Source of the DNA: Halichoerus grypus
Taxonomy: Eukaryota > Chordata > Mammalia > Carnivora > Phocidae
DNA length: 64,000 bases
NCBI RefSeq assembly: GCF_964656455.1
Contig: NC_135724.1
Coordinates: forward strand, 15,328,919-15,392,918
Direction of reading: 5' to 3'
A program made the position numbers and the translations under genes. The first letter of the stretch is position 1. Every line of letters begins with the position of its first letter. The notes under the pieces are model-generated. The model saw only the letters and a program-made list of their open reading frames with translations, did no database searches and had not been told where the DNA came from. Positions 25,440-36,900 of the stretch are shown here, one piece after another.

Positions 25440-26335
25440 GCTGTCTCAAAAATCCCTGAGTCTCACATGAAAAGATATTCAACATCACTCATCATCAGGG
25501 AAATACAAATCAAAACTATGATGAGCTACCACCTCACAACTGTCAGAATGGCTGCAATTAACAACACGACAAACAACAGGTGTTGGAGAGGATGCAGAGA
25601 AAGGGGAACCCTTGCACACTGTTGGTGGGAATGCAAACTGGTGCAGCCACTCTAGAAAACAGTATGGAGGTTCCTTGAAAAGTTAAAAATAAAACTACCC
25701 TATGATCCAGCAATTGCACTGCTAGATGTTTACCCAAAGGATACAAAAATACAGGTTTGAAGGGGTACATACAGCCCAATGTTTATAGCAGCAATGCCCA
25801 CAATAGCCAAACAATGGAAAGAACCCAAATGTCCATTGACTGATGAATGGATAAAGAAGATGTGGTATATTTAAGAAACAAAACAGATGACGGGGCGCCT
25901 GGGTGGCTCAGTCGTTAAGCGTCTGCCTTCGGCTCAGGTCATGATCCCAGCGTCCTGGGATCGAGCCCCACATCGGGCTCTCTGCTCCGCGGGAGGCCTG
26001 CTTCTCCCTCTCCCATTCCCCTTGCTTGTGTTCCCTCTCTCGCTGTGTCTCTCTCTGTCAAATAAATAAATAAAATCTTTAAAAAAAAAAAAAAAAGAAA
26101 CAAAACAGATGAACATATTGGGAGGGGAAAAAGAAAAGAGGTAAAGGGAAGCAAACCGTAAGAGACTCTTATTAAGGAGGGCACCTGTTGTGATGAGCAC
26201 TGGATGTTATATGTAAGTGATGAATCACTGAATTCTGCTCCTGAAACCAATATTGCATTGTATGTTAACTAACTAGAATTTAGATAGAAATTTTTGAAAA
26301 AAGAAATAAAAAATTTTAAATTGGTGAATAAGAAA
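25440..26335 (+). mobile_element. L1 3' end, sense, interrupted by a SINE
   Basis: Sense L1 text includes 'catgaaaagatattcaacatcactcatcatcaggg' near 25467, 'acaggtgttggagaggatgcagag' near 25576 and 'catttaccc..aaaggatacaaaaata'-like sequence near 25728. The 3' end 'ctgaaaccaatattgcattgtatgttaactaac' is near 26242. ORF2 is broken. The SINE at 25891-26094 splits it. Confidence 0.85.
25891..26094 (+). mobile_element. CAN-SINE, sense, within L1
   Basis: It starts CGGGGCGCCTGGGTGGCTCAG. The exact 18-bp target-site duplication AAGAAACAAAACAGATGA is at 25873-25890 and 26095-26112, so this is a young insertion. Confidence 0.96.
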
Positions 26336-26339
26336 AAAA

Positions 26340-26994
26340 ATAATCCCTAAGTCTCTCATAAATATCTCATATATCTCTTTATATTGGTAAACACTGGGAG
26401 TAGGATTCTCAAAAATAGCTTTTATTCTTGCTGTTATCTCAGACAGGTGGACCCTGAGCTCACGGCACATCCTAATGTAATGGGCAAACTCACCTTGGAT
26501 CAAGAATAACTCAGGGCTGAAATCCTGGTAAAACTTCTTTCCCAGATAAAGATATACCTCTTCCTTCTAGATTAATGTTACATTTTCTGATAAAGTCTGG
26601 TCATTTTATCAGAAAGGTGGTGTTCTTGGCACCTAGGAAATAAAATGATAGAACCAGAGTAAAAGTGTTTCCATTTTGGGAGTGTTGTCGAATTATTTGA
26701 AATACCTTTCACTCAAGTAACAGATTCATAATCTTTACATCTTTCTTCTTTCAACAGTTGAGATCATACTTTTCTTGGTGCTGCCATCTGCCAAATTCCT
26801 ACCGAGGCTTCCAGGCCCAGCTACGGACTGTTCCACATCATGCCTTTCACACACGTTTTGCACAGGGAAACGCAGCACGGCAAACTAGAAAGAATCTGAG
26901 TTTTGAAACAGAATAGTGAGTTTGAAACCTACCTAAAAGACCAAACAAACAAATAAACAAGAACACTCGTAAAGCTGGTGTTTCTGGTATTAAT
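26340..26994. other. Intergenic DNA, nothing recognised
   Basis: No supported gene or named repeat. Confidence 0.5.
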
Positions 26995-27245
26995 ATTAAC
27001 ATGTATTAGGGGCTTATTACATTCCAGGCACATTTAAAGTATGTAACATATGCAAAGTAATCCATGTAATTCTCATACAACCCGTGAGGAAGTACTACCA
27101 GTATTTAGTAGAGAGATGGGGAGAGTGAATACAGAAAAAGCAGGGAACTAGCCCGATTTGCCTTGCTCGTAAGGGACAGAGCTAGGATTTGATCCTAGGA
27201 AGCCTGGTTCCAGCATCCATGCTCTTAACCTCTTTGTTATGCTCT
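26995..27245 (-). mobile_element. MIR SINE, antisense
   Basis: The run 'cattccaggcac', 'gtaattctcatacaacccgtgagg', 'gggacagagctaggatttgatcc' and 'ccatgctcttaacc' is the reverse of the MIR consensus, including its tRNA-related head. Confidence 0.7.
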
Positions 27246-27369
27246 TTATTTTCACAGTTTGTGATGGTGCCGTCTTTAGAAAAGAATCAGCTAAAATTAA
27301 GTTATGCCAACGTGATTTTAAACTGGAAAACAGCTATCAAAGATTAGGGATTATCATTACCTATTATCA

Positions 27370-28530
27370 CATTTACATCTGTTGTTTTTTATTTGCATAG
27401 AGTTGATACACAATGTTACGTTCGTGTCAGATGTACAGCTTAGTGATTCCATACGTTCCTGTTATGCTCTGCTCACCACCAGTGTAGCCACCATCTGTCC
27501 CCATATGTCCTATCTTGCTATGATAATATCATTGACTATATTCCTTATGCTGTGCTTTTTATTCTCATGACTTATTCATTCCCTAACTGGAAACCTGTAT
27601 CTCTGACTTTCCTTCACGAATTTTGCCCAACCCTTAGCCCCATTCTCTCTGGCAACTACCAATTTATTCTCTGTATTTATAGATCTGATTCTGCTTTTTG
27701 TTTTATCCATTTAGTGCTTTGTTTTGTTTAGATTCCACATATTAGTGAAATCACATGGTATTTGCCTTTCTCAGTCTGACTTATTTCAATTAGCATAATA
27801 CCCTCTAGGTCCATCCATGTTGTCTCAAATGGCACAATCTCATCTTTTCTGTGGCTACATAATATTCACTGTGATTATACCCCACATCTTCCTTATCCAT
27901 TCATCCATTGGTGGACCCTTAAGTTGCTTCCATATCTTAGCTATTGTAAATATGCTTCAGTAAATATAGAGGTGTATATATCTTTTGAAATTAATGTTTT
28001 CTGTTTCTTTGGGTAAATACCCAATAGTGGAATTATTGGATCATATGATATTTCTATTTTTACCTTTTTTAAGTAACCTCCATACTGTTTTCCACAGTAT
28101 CTTTACCAATTTACATCCCCACCAACAGTGTACAAGGTTCCTTTTCCTCCACATCCTTGCCAACACTTGTTGTTGCTTATTTTTTTTTATTTTAGCTATT
28201 CTGACAGGTAAGGTGATATCTCATTATGGTTTTGATTTGATTTCCCTGACAATGAATGATGTTGAGCATCTTGTCATGTGTCTGCTGGCCATCTGTATGT
28301 CTTCTTTGGAAAAATGTCTATTCAGGTCCTCTGCCCATTTTTTAATTGGATTGTTTGTTTTTTTGGTGTTGAGTTGTATAAGTTCTTTATATGTTTTGAA
28401 TAGGAACTCCTTATCAGATATATCATTTGCAAATATCTTCACCCATCCAGTAGGTTGCCCTTTTGTTTTGTTGATGGTTTCCTTTGCTGTACAAAAACTA
28501 TTTATTTTGATGTAGTCCCATAGGACTTTC
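27370..28530 (-). mobile_element. L1 3' region, antisense
   Basis: Reverse L1 text is continuous: 'attccacatattagtgaaatcacatgg' near 27731, 'gggtaaatacccaatagtggaattattgg' near 28011, 'ctccatactgttttccacag' near 28078 and 'aatgatgttgagcatcttgtcatgtg' near 28254. A plus-strand frame at 27985-28515 is an artefact of this sequence. Confidence 0.85.
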
Positions 28531-28741
28531 ATAACGCAGTTTACCAGTGACTTAAACTTAGGCAGTTGTAGGACCCAGTTTAATTATTTGTTTTTATCAA
28601 AGTAAAAATAGCAAAAATATTCATGGCCTTTCAAGGAATCATAGCCTAAGGTTCTGCTAGAATTTATTGACCAAAGGTAATTTAATTATTTTATAATTAA
28701 AAACATAGTAAGGTTTGCAACTAGATGTACTAAAATTACTT

Positions 28742-28927
28742 TTTTTTAAAGATTTTATTTATTTATTTGTCAGAAAGAGAGAGCACAAGCATGGGCAGTG
28801 GAAGGCAGAGGGAGAAGCAGGCTCCCTGCTGAGCAAGGAGCCGGATGCAGGACTTGATCCCAGGACCCTGGGATCATGACCTGAGCTGAAGGCAGATGCT
28901 TAACCGACTGACCACCCAAGCATCCCT
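28742..28927 (-). mobile_element. CAN-SINE, antisense
   Basis: It reads TTTAAAGATTTTATTTATTTATTTG to GACCACCCAAGCATCCC. The target-site duplication AAAATTACTTT is at 28732-28742 and 28929-28939. Confidence 0.9.
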
Positions 28928-28939
28928 CAAAATTACTTT

Positions 28940-31900
28940 CTCAAGAAAATTAAAAGTTATTTTTAGCAGGAAATGTCAGACTATTGCGTGGAAGTTGGGT
29001 GAGGATAAGACTGTGAAATATCCTTTGAGGTGCAGAATTGAAGGCATATCCATGTTCTTTATAAATGGTTCACTAATTTGGGAGTACATGGATATGACTT
29101 AATGGGATATCTATTATTTCTATATATAGTTTAAATAACATCAGCATAGCTGCTATCATCATTGTATCAAGGAAGCTTCTTGCAAAATTGTTTTCTAGGG
29201 TGAGAGGACATTCCATGTGGGAGTGAAGATGAGAAAGATTTAATGTCCATCAACTACTATATTTGTAAAAAGGAAAACTATGATGGGGACCTAGAGATAA
29301 GACCTCACATGAGACTGGGGGAATAAATTCCAATATTCTTATAAAATATTTGTTGAATTTGTACTCACATTTCATACTGGAGGGTTTGGCCCAAGAAAAA
29401 GACTCAGGAGGAGGTACCCTGGGTTGAACCTTGCAGAATAGGTACACTTTTGATGGAGAGAACCGGGTCTCATTACAATGAAAGTGAACGAGGAAGGTGC
29501 CAAGGAGAGCACAGACACTTGGGGGTTGGTATTCCTGAACCCTTGATGTGGGCTGGGGGTTAAGAGTCTGACAAACAGCCCATGAGGAAAAGCAAGGGAC
29601 TGGTTGGTCAGAATGAACATTAAAAGCTGTGACCTGGATAGAGGACTGATGTCAAAGTCAGACATTTGAGGGGGGAGGAGTGAAAAAAACCCCAAAACCT
29701 TGACCCTTCAATCAAAGGGAGTAATAGGACCAACTGAGCTGAGACAAAAGCCAGACAGAAAACTGAAGAATGCAAGGATATAGAGTAATGTGATTCAGCA
29801 AAAGAGAGATTGTTTATAATTAATATAGGGCCTTAGTGGCTCTTCCCTGTTCCAGGCCCACACCTGCAGGGCTGCACTGGAAATATTTAAGAGTTAACTG
29901 CACCAGAGTCTTCAAATATTCCTTATCAGCCTCTTGGGTAAAAGATAAGCATTGAGATAATACAAGGGATCCAACTGTTAAATCAGACTCAAACAAACCA
30001 GAGATCTTATCCAGTACAAAGCCTTAGTAAGACTCTCGAGGATAGAGGTGATTATGAAGCAGAAAGTAGGAAGAGGTATGGAATTATCCAATGGTTTCCC
30101 AGATTCTTTCGTGCTGGTTCAGGATGCTCTGTGACCTGCATTAACATATAGAGTCTCTAAGTAATGTATGATTCTACATTAATTACACAGAAGGGAGCTT
30201 ATTCAATCATGAAACATCTCCACTTTATACACCAATAGTTACACAGTTTAAGTGATATTTTCCACAGCGCTAAACCCTCTGAATTCATAAATTCCAGTTT
30301 ACTTCCTATATGCAAGCTAAATAGACCAATGACATTGTGCTAACAAGGCTCTCCCTTTTGGATTTCTGTGCTACTAAGATCTAAGCTGTCTCTCAAGCTA
30401 GAAACTAAACAGCAGGCTCTTTCAACTTTTCTCTTCCAGATACATTTTGGTAATTTTACTTCCTAAATAGCTCTTAATTCCCTATTGGTTGGCACTACTA
30501 GGCCCTTATCCTTCCTTGGCTTATTGCAATAGCCTCTAAAACTAAGGTTCTGTGCTCAAGGCTTGAACCTCCTCTAATGCATCCTTGAAACTACCATCAG
30601 AATAAAAGCCTATATGTTGTGTATGATTCTATAGAAGCACTCTGAATCAAAAATACAATTTTAAGAAATACATTAACTTCTTTTTTTGGTCTACCTCACT
30701 GTACTCTAAATTCTGGAGATACAGTCTCTCTGGGAGTCATCTCTTTTGGTTAAATGAATGACATTCATAGTGTTAAAAACATATTATGTTATGTTTGGTA
30801 AAAGCTTAAATAAACAACTTGGTAATATTCTTTTAAGAATTTCATGTTAAACTAAATCTCTTAGCAGCAAGAAAGGGGACTTTCTATAGAATTTCTATAA
30901 GCTATGGAAGGCAAACTCACACATTATTTCATGCAATTCAAGGCTAATGCCAGACGCTTGTTTGAGAGAACACAGCCATGGGAAAAGTGGTTAAGTGTTC
31001 TGTGGCTAAGATAATTTTGATTGACCAGTAAATAAAAAATAATCCAAGGTCAAGGAGGTAAGGGGTGACATAGGTTAATGAATATTATCCTTTAATTTAA
31101 ATGTCACAAATTTTCAACCTTGTGTAAAAAAGGTATCCAAATAATTGAAAATGTTGCATACCTCAAAATAATAGAACAATTCTTATTAGGTTCATTGCTA
31201 TTAACGGGGCACCATTGAAAAACTCAGATTGTAGATTTCTGGAAATGCTACAAAAAATATTTGCTTAATCCATAGAATCGATATTAGAAGAAAGCACTGT
31301 TCTAACCTGTTTCTATAACCCACATAATATGCACATTATATTGAAGTAGTATTATGATTTACTATATTCTTATTTCCAAGTGTTTTTTAAGAAATAACAC
31401 GAGTACCCACAATTGTGAATATAGGGACAAAGAAACTTGAGGTGCGCTTTTGAAAAGGAAATGTTTAATATCTCTTTGATAACCTTTATGTAATGATAGG
31501 CAATCATGCATAATGCATAGGGGAGAAACAGATTTATGTTTCTAAGCCTGACAAACCCGATCACATTTGGAACAAACCCTCCAGTCTAGAACAGTGTAAT
31601 TCTTATCAAGGGATACATCGCACTTAGATAATTAAAGTGCCATTCCCTATATCTCACAAAGACACAGCCGATCAAAATCTGTAGCATAATCAATTTTATG
31701 TTTCCTCTGAGGAAAACTTTGGATCTGAAATGTCTTATTTATTTGGTAGAAAAACAATTGAAAAGAATCTCTATCCCAATTCATGTGTTTTTCTTTCTAA
31801 AATATAGAAGTTCTTACACATTTAACTTGAATGAATGCAACACAGCTTGGAAAACAGAAGGGTACAATGTCCTCTGCAGTAAAGAAACGTGACAATATCA

Positions 31901-32285
31901 GATTGTAACCCTGAATGATTAATAAAGATAAAGCCAATGTTATGGAACTTTATTTTTACTTGGTATATATTTTTAACTCTCTGGTTCTATTTGGCATACT
32001 AAAAAATGAAATATGCAACACTAACATTAATTATGCACCAAGCCTATACACAGTCAACGCTATAGGTCTCTTCCAGCTTCTTTGTCTACTGGGGGAAAGT
32101 AAATTGTCAACAAGCTATAAAGAAGAAGTTACATATACTCTATGTGAAATTTTTTCCCTCTTTATATTTTTCTCTAGATTCAACCCTGTATTTCCCTCCA
32201 CTTTTCCCAGTACGTGATATTAAGTTTTAAGTTTTCAGATTCCTTTGAAGTTACAGAATCATTTGATTTTTTTCTATATCGAGAA
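28940..32285. other. Intergenic DNA, nothing recognised
   Basis: An AT-rich stretch with only short chance frames. I see no splice-consistent exon, RNA gene or nameable repeat, although old decayed repeats may be present. Confidence 0.45.
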
Positions 32286-32289
32286 AATA

Positions 32290-32400
32290 TCTTTTTATTT
32301 TTCCAGCTTGATTGTGATATAATTGACAAAATTGTAAGATATTAAAAGTGTACATCATGATGGTTTGATACATGTATACATTGTAAAAGAAAAACTGACA
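32290..32400. mobile_element. Short L1 3'-UTR fragment
   Basis: The text 'cagcttgattgtgatataattgacaaaattgtaag' then 'gtgtacatcatgatggtttgatacatgtatac' matches a common old L1 3' end. Confidence 0.5.
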
Positions 32401-32419
32401 CAGTTTAAAAAAATATTTA

Positions 32420-32830
32420 ACATAACTATTTTATTCTAACAAAAACCTGTAGCATGGGCATCATTATTATTCCTGTTTCAGAGAAGAGCAAAGAGAACTG
32501 CTTAAGTCAAGTGATTTGACAAACGGCTCAACTGGTAGGTAGTGAATGTTAATTACAGCAGATATTTGGCAGATTCTTCGTCATGCACACTTGAGAAGAA
32601 ACCATCCTAAGCTTCAAATTTAGGTTTCATTACTTAGCAGCAGCATGATGTTAAACACATTATTTAAACTCTTTAAATCTTCATCTTCTCATTCGTGAAA
32701 TGGAGATAATAAATCACTTAAATCACAGCATTAATAGAGAACTGAATGAGACTGTGCAAGCTGAAATACTTAGCATACCATCTGATATACAGTAAGTGCT
32801 CAATTAATGTTAGCTATTATCTCCAAAGTG
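32420..32830. mobile_element. Two adjacent MIR-like fragments
   Basis: The first (about 32430-32560) reads like reverse MIR ('tgggcatcattattattcctgtttcagagaag'). The second (about 32640-32830) reads like forward MIR ('taaactctttaaatcttcatcttctcattcgtgaaatggagataataa', 'acagtaagtgctcaattaatgttagctatta'). Confidence 0.55.
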
Positions 32831-32969
32831 GAGCTGGAAAACGCTAATGATATCATCAATATGGAGCCACCTGATTCCATTTTATAAAATATGGCTGATA
32901 TACTTTTGGAGAACTGTAAAAGATGTCGCTGCAGTTGATCTTTAGAGACATTAAAAATGGTGTTGCAGA

Positions 32970-33156
32970 GGGGCGCCTGGGTGGCTCAGCCGGTTGAGCA
33001 GCTGCCTTCAGCTCAGGTCATGGTCCCAGGGTCCTGGGATCGAGCCCCGCATCGGGCTCCCTGCTCAGCAGAGAGCCTGCTTCTCCCTCTGCCTCTGCCT
33101 GCCACTCTGCCTACTTGTGCTCTCTCTCTGTCAAATAAATTAATAAAATCTTAAAA
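32970..33156 (+). mobile_element. CAN-SINE, sense
   Basis: The head is GGGCGCCTGGGTGGCTCAGCC. The target-site duplication AAAATGGTGTTGCAGA lies immediately before the element and again from about 33157. It sits just 3' of the GAD3 terminal exon. Confidence 0.95.
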
Positions 33157-33389
33157 AAAAATGGTGTTGCAGAAAAAAATGAATTAAATTCTTGCATAGA
33201 AACATGGTAGACCCACAGTCCCTTCTAAATACAAAGGCAAGGTTCAAAAGGGAGATGTCAGACCCTGTCATTCCTGTCTCTCTGCTCCAAAATACAGAAC
33301 ACTGTATTCCATCCGATCTGTTTGAAAAAGAGAAACATGCTGTGTCTGATTTTATTTTTTACAGAGACAGAATACTACCATGTGATATT

Positions 33390-33803
33390 GAAAATGATTT
33401 CAATTCAGGAAGTCTTTATTCAGTTAATTCCAACATGTAAATATATGCCAAGTTACTGAATGCCCACAGTGGAACTTCTTCCTTTACAAAAATCCTCTAA
33501 TGGAGGGATTTTTATCTTTCTGACTCACTGGTGTACTCTGAACACACCAAGAAAAGTAGCTGACATTTAACAGATTTTCAATAATTTCGATCAAATTAAT
33601 GAAAATACAAATACATGAATGAACTTGAACTTATTTATCTTCAGTGAACCGGCTTCCCTTTCATCATCTTACATAGCAAAGGATAAAAGAGAATCATAAG
33701 TTCTAAAAGAGGATACCACTTACAGTATTCCTCTCTTGTTATCTTCAGCAGCAGATTTTTTTAAGTTGTTGTTCACACTTGTATTCAAGCTCATACTGAA
33801 GTC
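33390..33803 (-). other. GAD3: Candidate 3' UTR of the GAD3 gene
   Basis: This is minus-strand sequence after the stop codon at 33804-33806. The first good polyadenylation hexamer is AATAAA at 33415-33420 (reverse of TTTATT, in GAATAAAG context). A second is at 33351-33356. UTR length is inferred, not seen. Confidence 0.4.
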
Positions 33804-33977
33804 TCATAAATCCTTTCCAAGCCTTTCAATTTCATCAATAAGGTAGTCAACATCTGCTCGCCTTGTGGCAGGGTTAGAAAAAACCATTCGAAAAAAATTT
33901 ACTTTGTCCCCACATGGCCGGTAGCGTATCATGGCTGTGCCTTCCTTCACCATCTGTGCTTTAATCTTCGGAGCAAT
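33804..33977 (-). CDS. GAD3: GAD3 terminal coding exon (GAD67 residues 538-594 equivalent)
   Basis: Acceptor ...TACACACAG at 33978-33980, phase 0. It starts [13 protein letters not shown], includes [15 protein letters not shown] with the substrate-carboxylate arginine (R567 in GAD67), and ends IERLGKDL before TGA at 33804-33806. The small C-terminal domain is complete. Confidence 0.93.
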   Translation of the reverse strand: MAPKIKAQMVKEGTAMIRYRPCGDKVNFFRMVFSNPATRRADVDYLIDEIERLGKDL

Positions 33978-36900
33978 CTGTGTGTAAATGTAAATATTAT
34001 TAAAAGGTAATTTTACAAGTATATGCTCTCCCACATTCTAGATGGCTACATAACTATCATTAGTTCGGAGTAAATAGCAGGCAATTTAAAACTATCAGGG
34101 ATAATTTTTAAGAAGAGGCTGAGTACAGGAAAAAAAAAATAACACCCATCATGCTCTATATTCCTATGGTAGCTCTCATTACTTCACAATGACCAGATGC
34201 ATAAAATAAGATAAAGGTGCTAGAATGCATTAAAGAAGGTTGTATGACATCTTGCTTATATTTATATGGCAATTCAAATAGAAGTATCTGAGAAAGAGGT
34301 GAAAGGAAATAGGAAATGGAAAAATGGCATATTTTGGTATTATAACTTTCATTATTTGAATTATTGTACTACATCTTGAGTTTTTCTACAAGGTCACTGT
34401 TTTGCAGCAAAACAGTTTCTTAGTAAATTTCCCGGAAACAAATCCCGCCTGTGTAATCATCCTGAACAGCTCTTCCAGCAACAACACACCGTGACACTGG
34501 GTCACATTAGTACCTTCCCGGGGTATTATCAGCAGGGCAAAGTGGCGCGGACACTCAGGAAAGCCAGAAGAGGGCATTCTAGAACCCCTCAACCTGCTCC
34601 TCTTCTCAAAACTTCTGCTTCTGCACACAGCTCACTTTTAGATTGCTGCAGATGCTATCCATGACTTAACTTCCCCCTAAGGCTTATGTAATGGCTGTGT
34701 AGAAGCCAATATATATTTATCTCCCTTCTAGTCGGGCATTTCACGTAGTGTCCTTCCCTAGTTAATATTTTAGTTAATCAAGATGATCATAAAATAATAG
34801 ATACTAGTTATTGCCTGCAATATTTTAAAGAATTGTTTCATGGTCTTCCCCTTGCCTTCCATCCAGGAACATGTCCCTAAGAGGGACAGCTCTCTGGTAA
34901 ATGAGCTGTGTGTACCTCGGGGGCCAGCTTGCAAGTCTGTGTAAATACGTGCCTCACTAGCTCTCAGCTGGTAGTAAGTGCCCTCGTGGAAGACCACACT
35001 TACAGATTTAGAAAACTAGGAAGAGTTTCACTTAAAACTTACCTCAAACCCTGAAAGATTTTAACAAGTCATATTATGAGAAGCAAAAAGCAAAACAAAA
35101 CGATCTTCATTTTCACTTAGGCCTTACAAGCCCAGTGAGATTTTGATGATTGAAAAAGCTGAAGCTCTTGAACACTGATATCAGAGAGTTTGTGTCCAGT
35201 GCGTGCTAGGACACCCCACATTACCCAGCTAAGTGGTTATGATGGTGGCTTAACTCAAAGTAAAATGTGTATCTGGGATGCATGCTTAAGATTGGTTAAA
35301 AACTTACAATAAATATATGTGATAAATTACATATAATGGTGGTGATCCTCTTTATTTTAACATATATCATTAAGGTAAAGACAAAATATCCCCCTTGCTA
35401 TGATATTCATTTGGATTTTTTTTTCAGTATTATTGTTTATTGTTCTCTAATAAAATCTCACATTCTTGCTCAGATGATCTTTTGATAAGTATTTCAAATT
35501 TTGTAACTCTTCTCCAACTACCTCTTCTATTGCTGTTAAGAATTGTGATGATTTATATTCTTGTCTTCTCTCCTACTAAGCTTTCTTAGCCAATTTAGGA
35601 CTGGGATTCTGTCTAATTTATTTTATACCTCTAACTCTTATTGGAACACCTGATATACATTAATTGATGAATGGCTTAAGCAAAGAGTAGGAAACTCAGC
35701 ATATTGCATATTAAACACTCAGTAAATATTTTTCAATTATATAAATGATGACTGGATTAATTTGCAAAATGACTGACATGTTGAGATTGAGCTCACCTCT
35801 ATACAAGTATTAAATTAATTGCTTGGGGCCACATGACCACCATGTACTAGCCAATCAAACTAACCAGACAGACACATTATTTAAAAGGCAATATTAAAAT
35901 TAAAAACAGCACACACACACACATACACACACATACACTTACCTTTTGGAATTCTTGATCTCTTTCAAAACCTTTTGGCATATGTTTAAGTCTTGGTGGA
36001 AAATACCAGAAGCAGACATTGGTGAACTCAGGCTAAATCAAACATAAAAAGTTTACAAGTATCCTTAAAACCCTACCTAATTCCTTAAGTATTTCAGAGG
36101 TATTTTAATGAATTTGATTGTTAATATGTTTAAAAATAGTTTTTAAGGACCTAATACACATCAGACCCTGGGCACAGAAACAACAGAAATGGTCACTGTC
36201 CTCATAGAGTTCCCAGTTTGGCCTAGGCTCTTGCTGTCTTTCTCGAAAACCTCTCCTACCACAATTCTTGATGATTTTCCTATTTTTGCAGGTCATCCTC
36301 AATGTGCTCTGGGCTATCAGTTCCCTCAGAGATCTTCAGCCGCCCATTCCATGACCATTCCTCAAAATATTTTAAACAATAATGCTAGTTCCAGTTTCAT
36401 ATTTGAGAAAGGTCATTTGGGTTGAAATATGGACAATGGATTAGAGGAGAGAACAAGTGGAGAGAGAAGAATATTAGATATTAGAATATTAGGCTATGAT
36501 AGTAAGGCAGGAAAGAATGGAGAAGACTTCACTAAAGCAGTGGCTGTGGGTACAGATCGGAGGGTTTACACTTCCAAAATCCTCAACAGATATAATTAAC
36601 CTCTCTCTGAATTCACCTTGAAATAACCTCTGGAAGGTTATTTCAAGGTGAATTCAAGCTTTCTGGTTTCAGTGAGTAGATGTCTTTCACATAGATAAAA
36701 AGTGTAAGAGAACTTTACTTAAATTTAAGCTCATTTCGGAGAGGAAAATAAACTAGTAGAGGATATGCAGTATTTAAAAAAAGACAGACTTTTGGGCACC
36801 TGGGTGGCTCAGTCGGTTAAGCGTCTGACTCTCGATTTCGGCTCAGGTCTTGATCTCAGGGTCGTGAGATCCAGCCCCATGTGGGGCTCCACACTGGGTG

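Noticed and set aside
25900..25970. tRNA-like sequence
   Set aside because: It is the tRNA-derived head of a SINE with A and B box relics, as in all copies here. It is not a tRNA gene.
27985..28515. 176-codon plus-strand frame with hydrophobic stretches
   Set aside because: It lies wholly within an antisense L1 3' region. The hydrophobic look comes from T-rich reverse L1 sequence.
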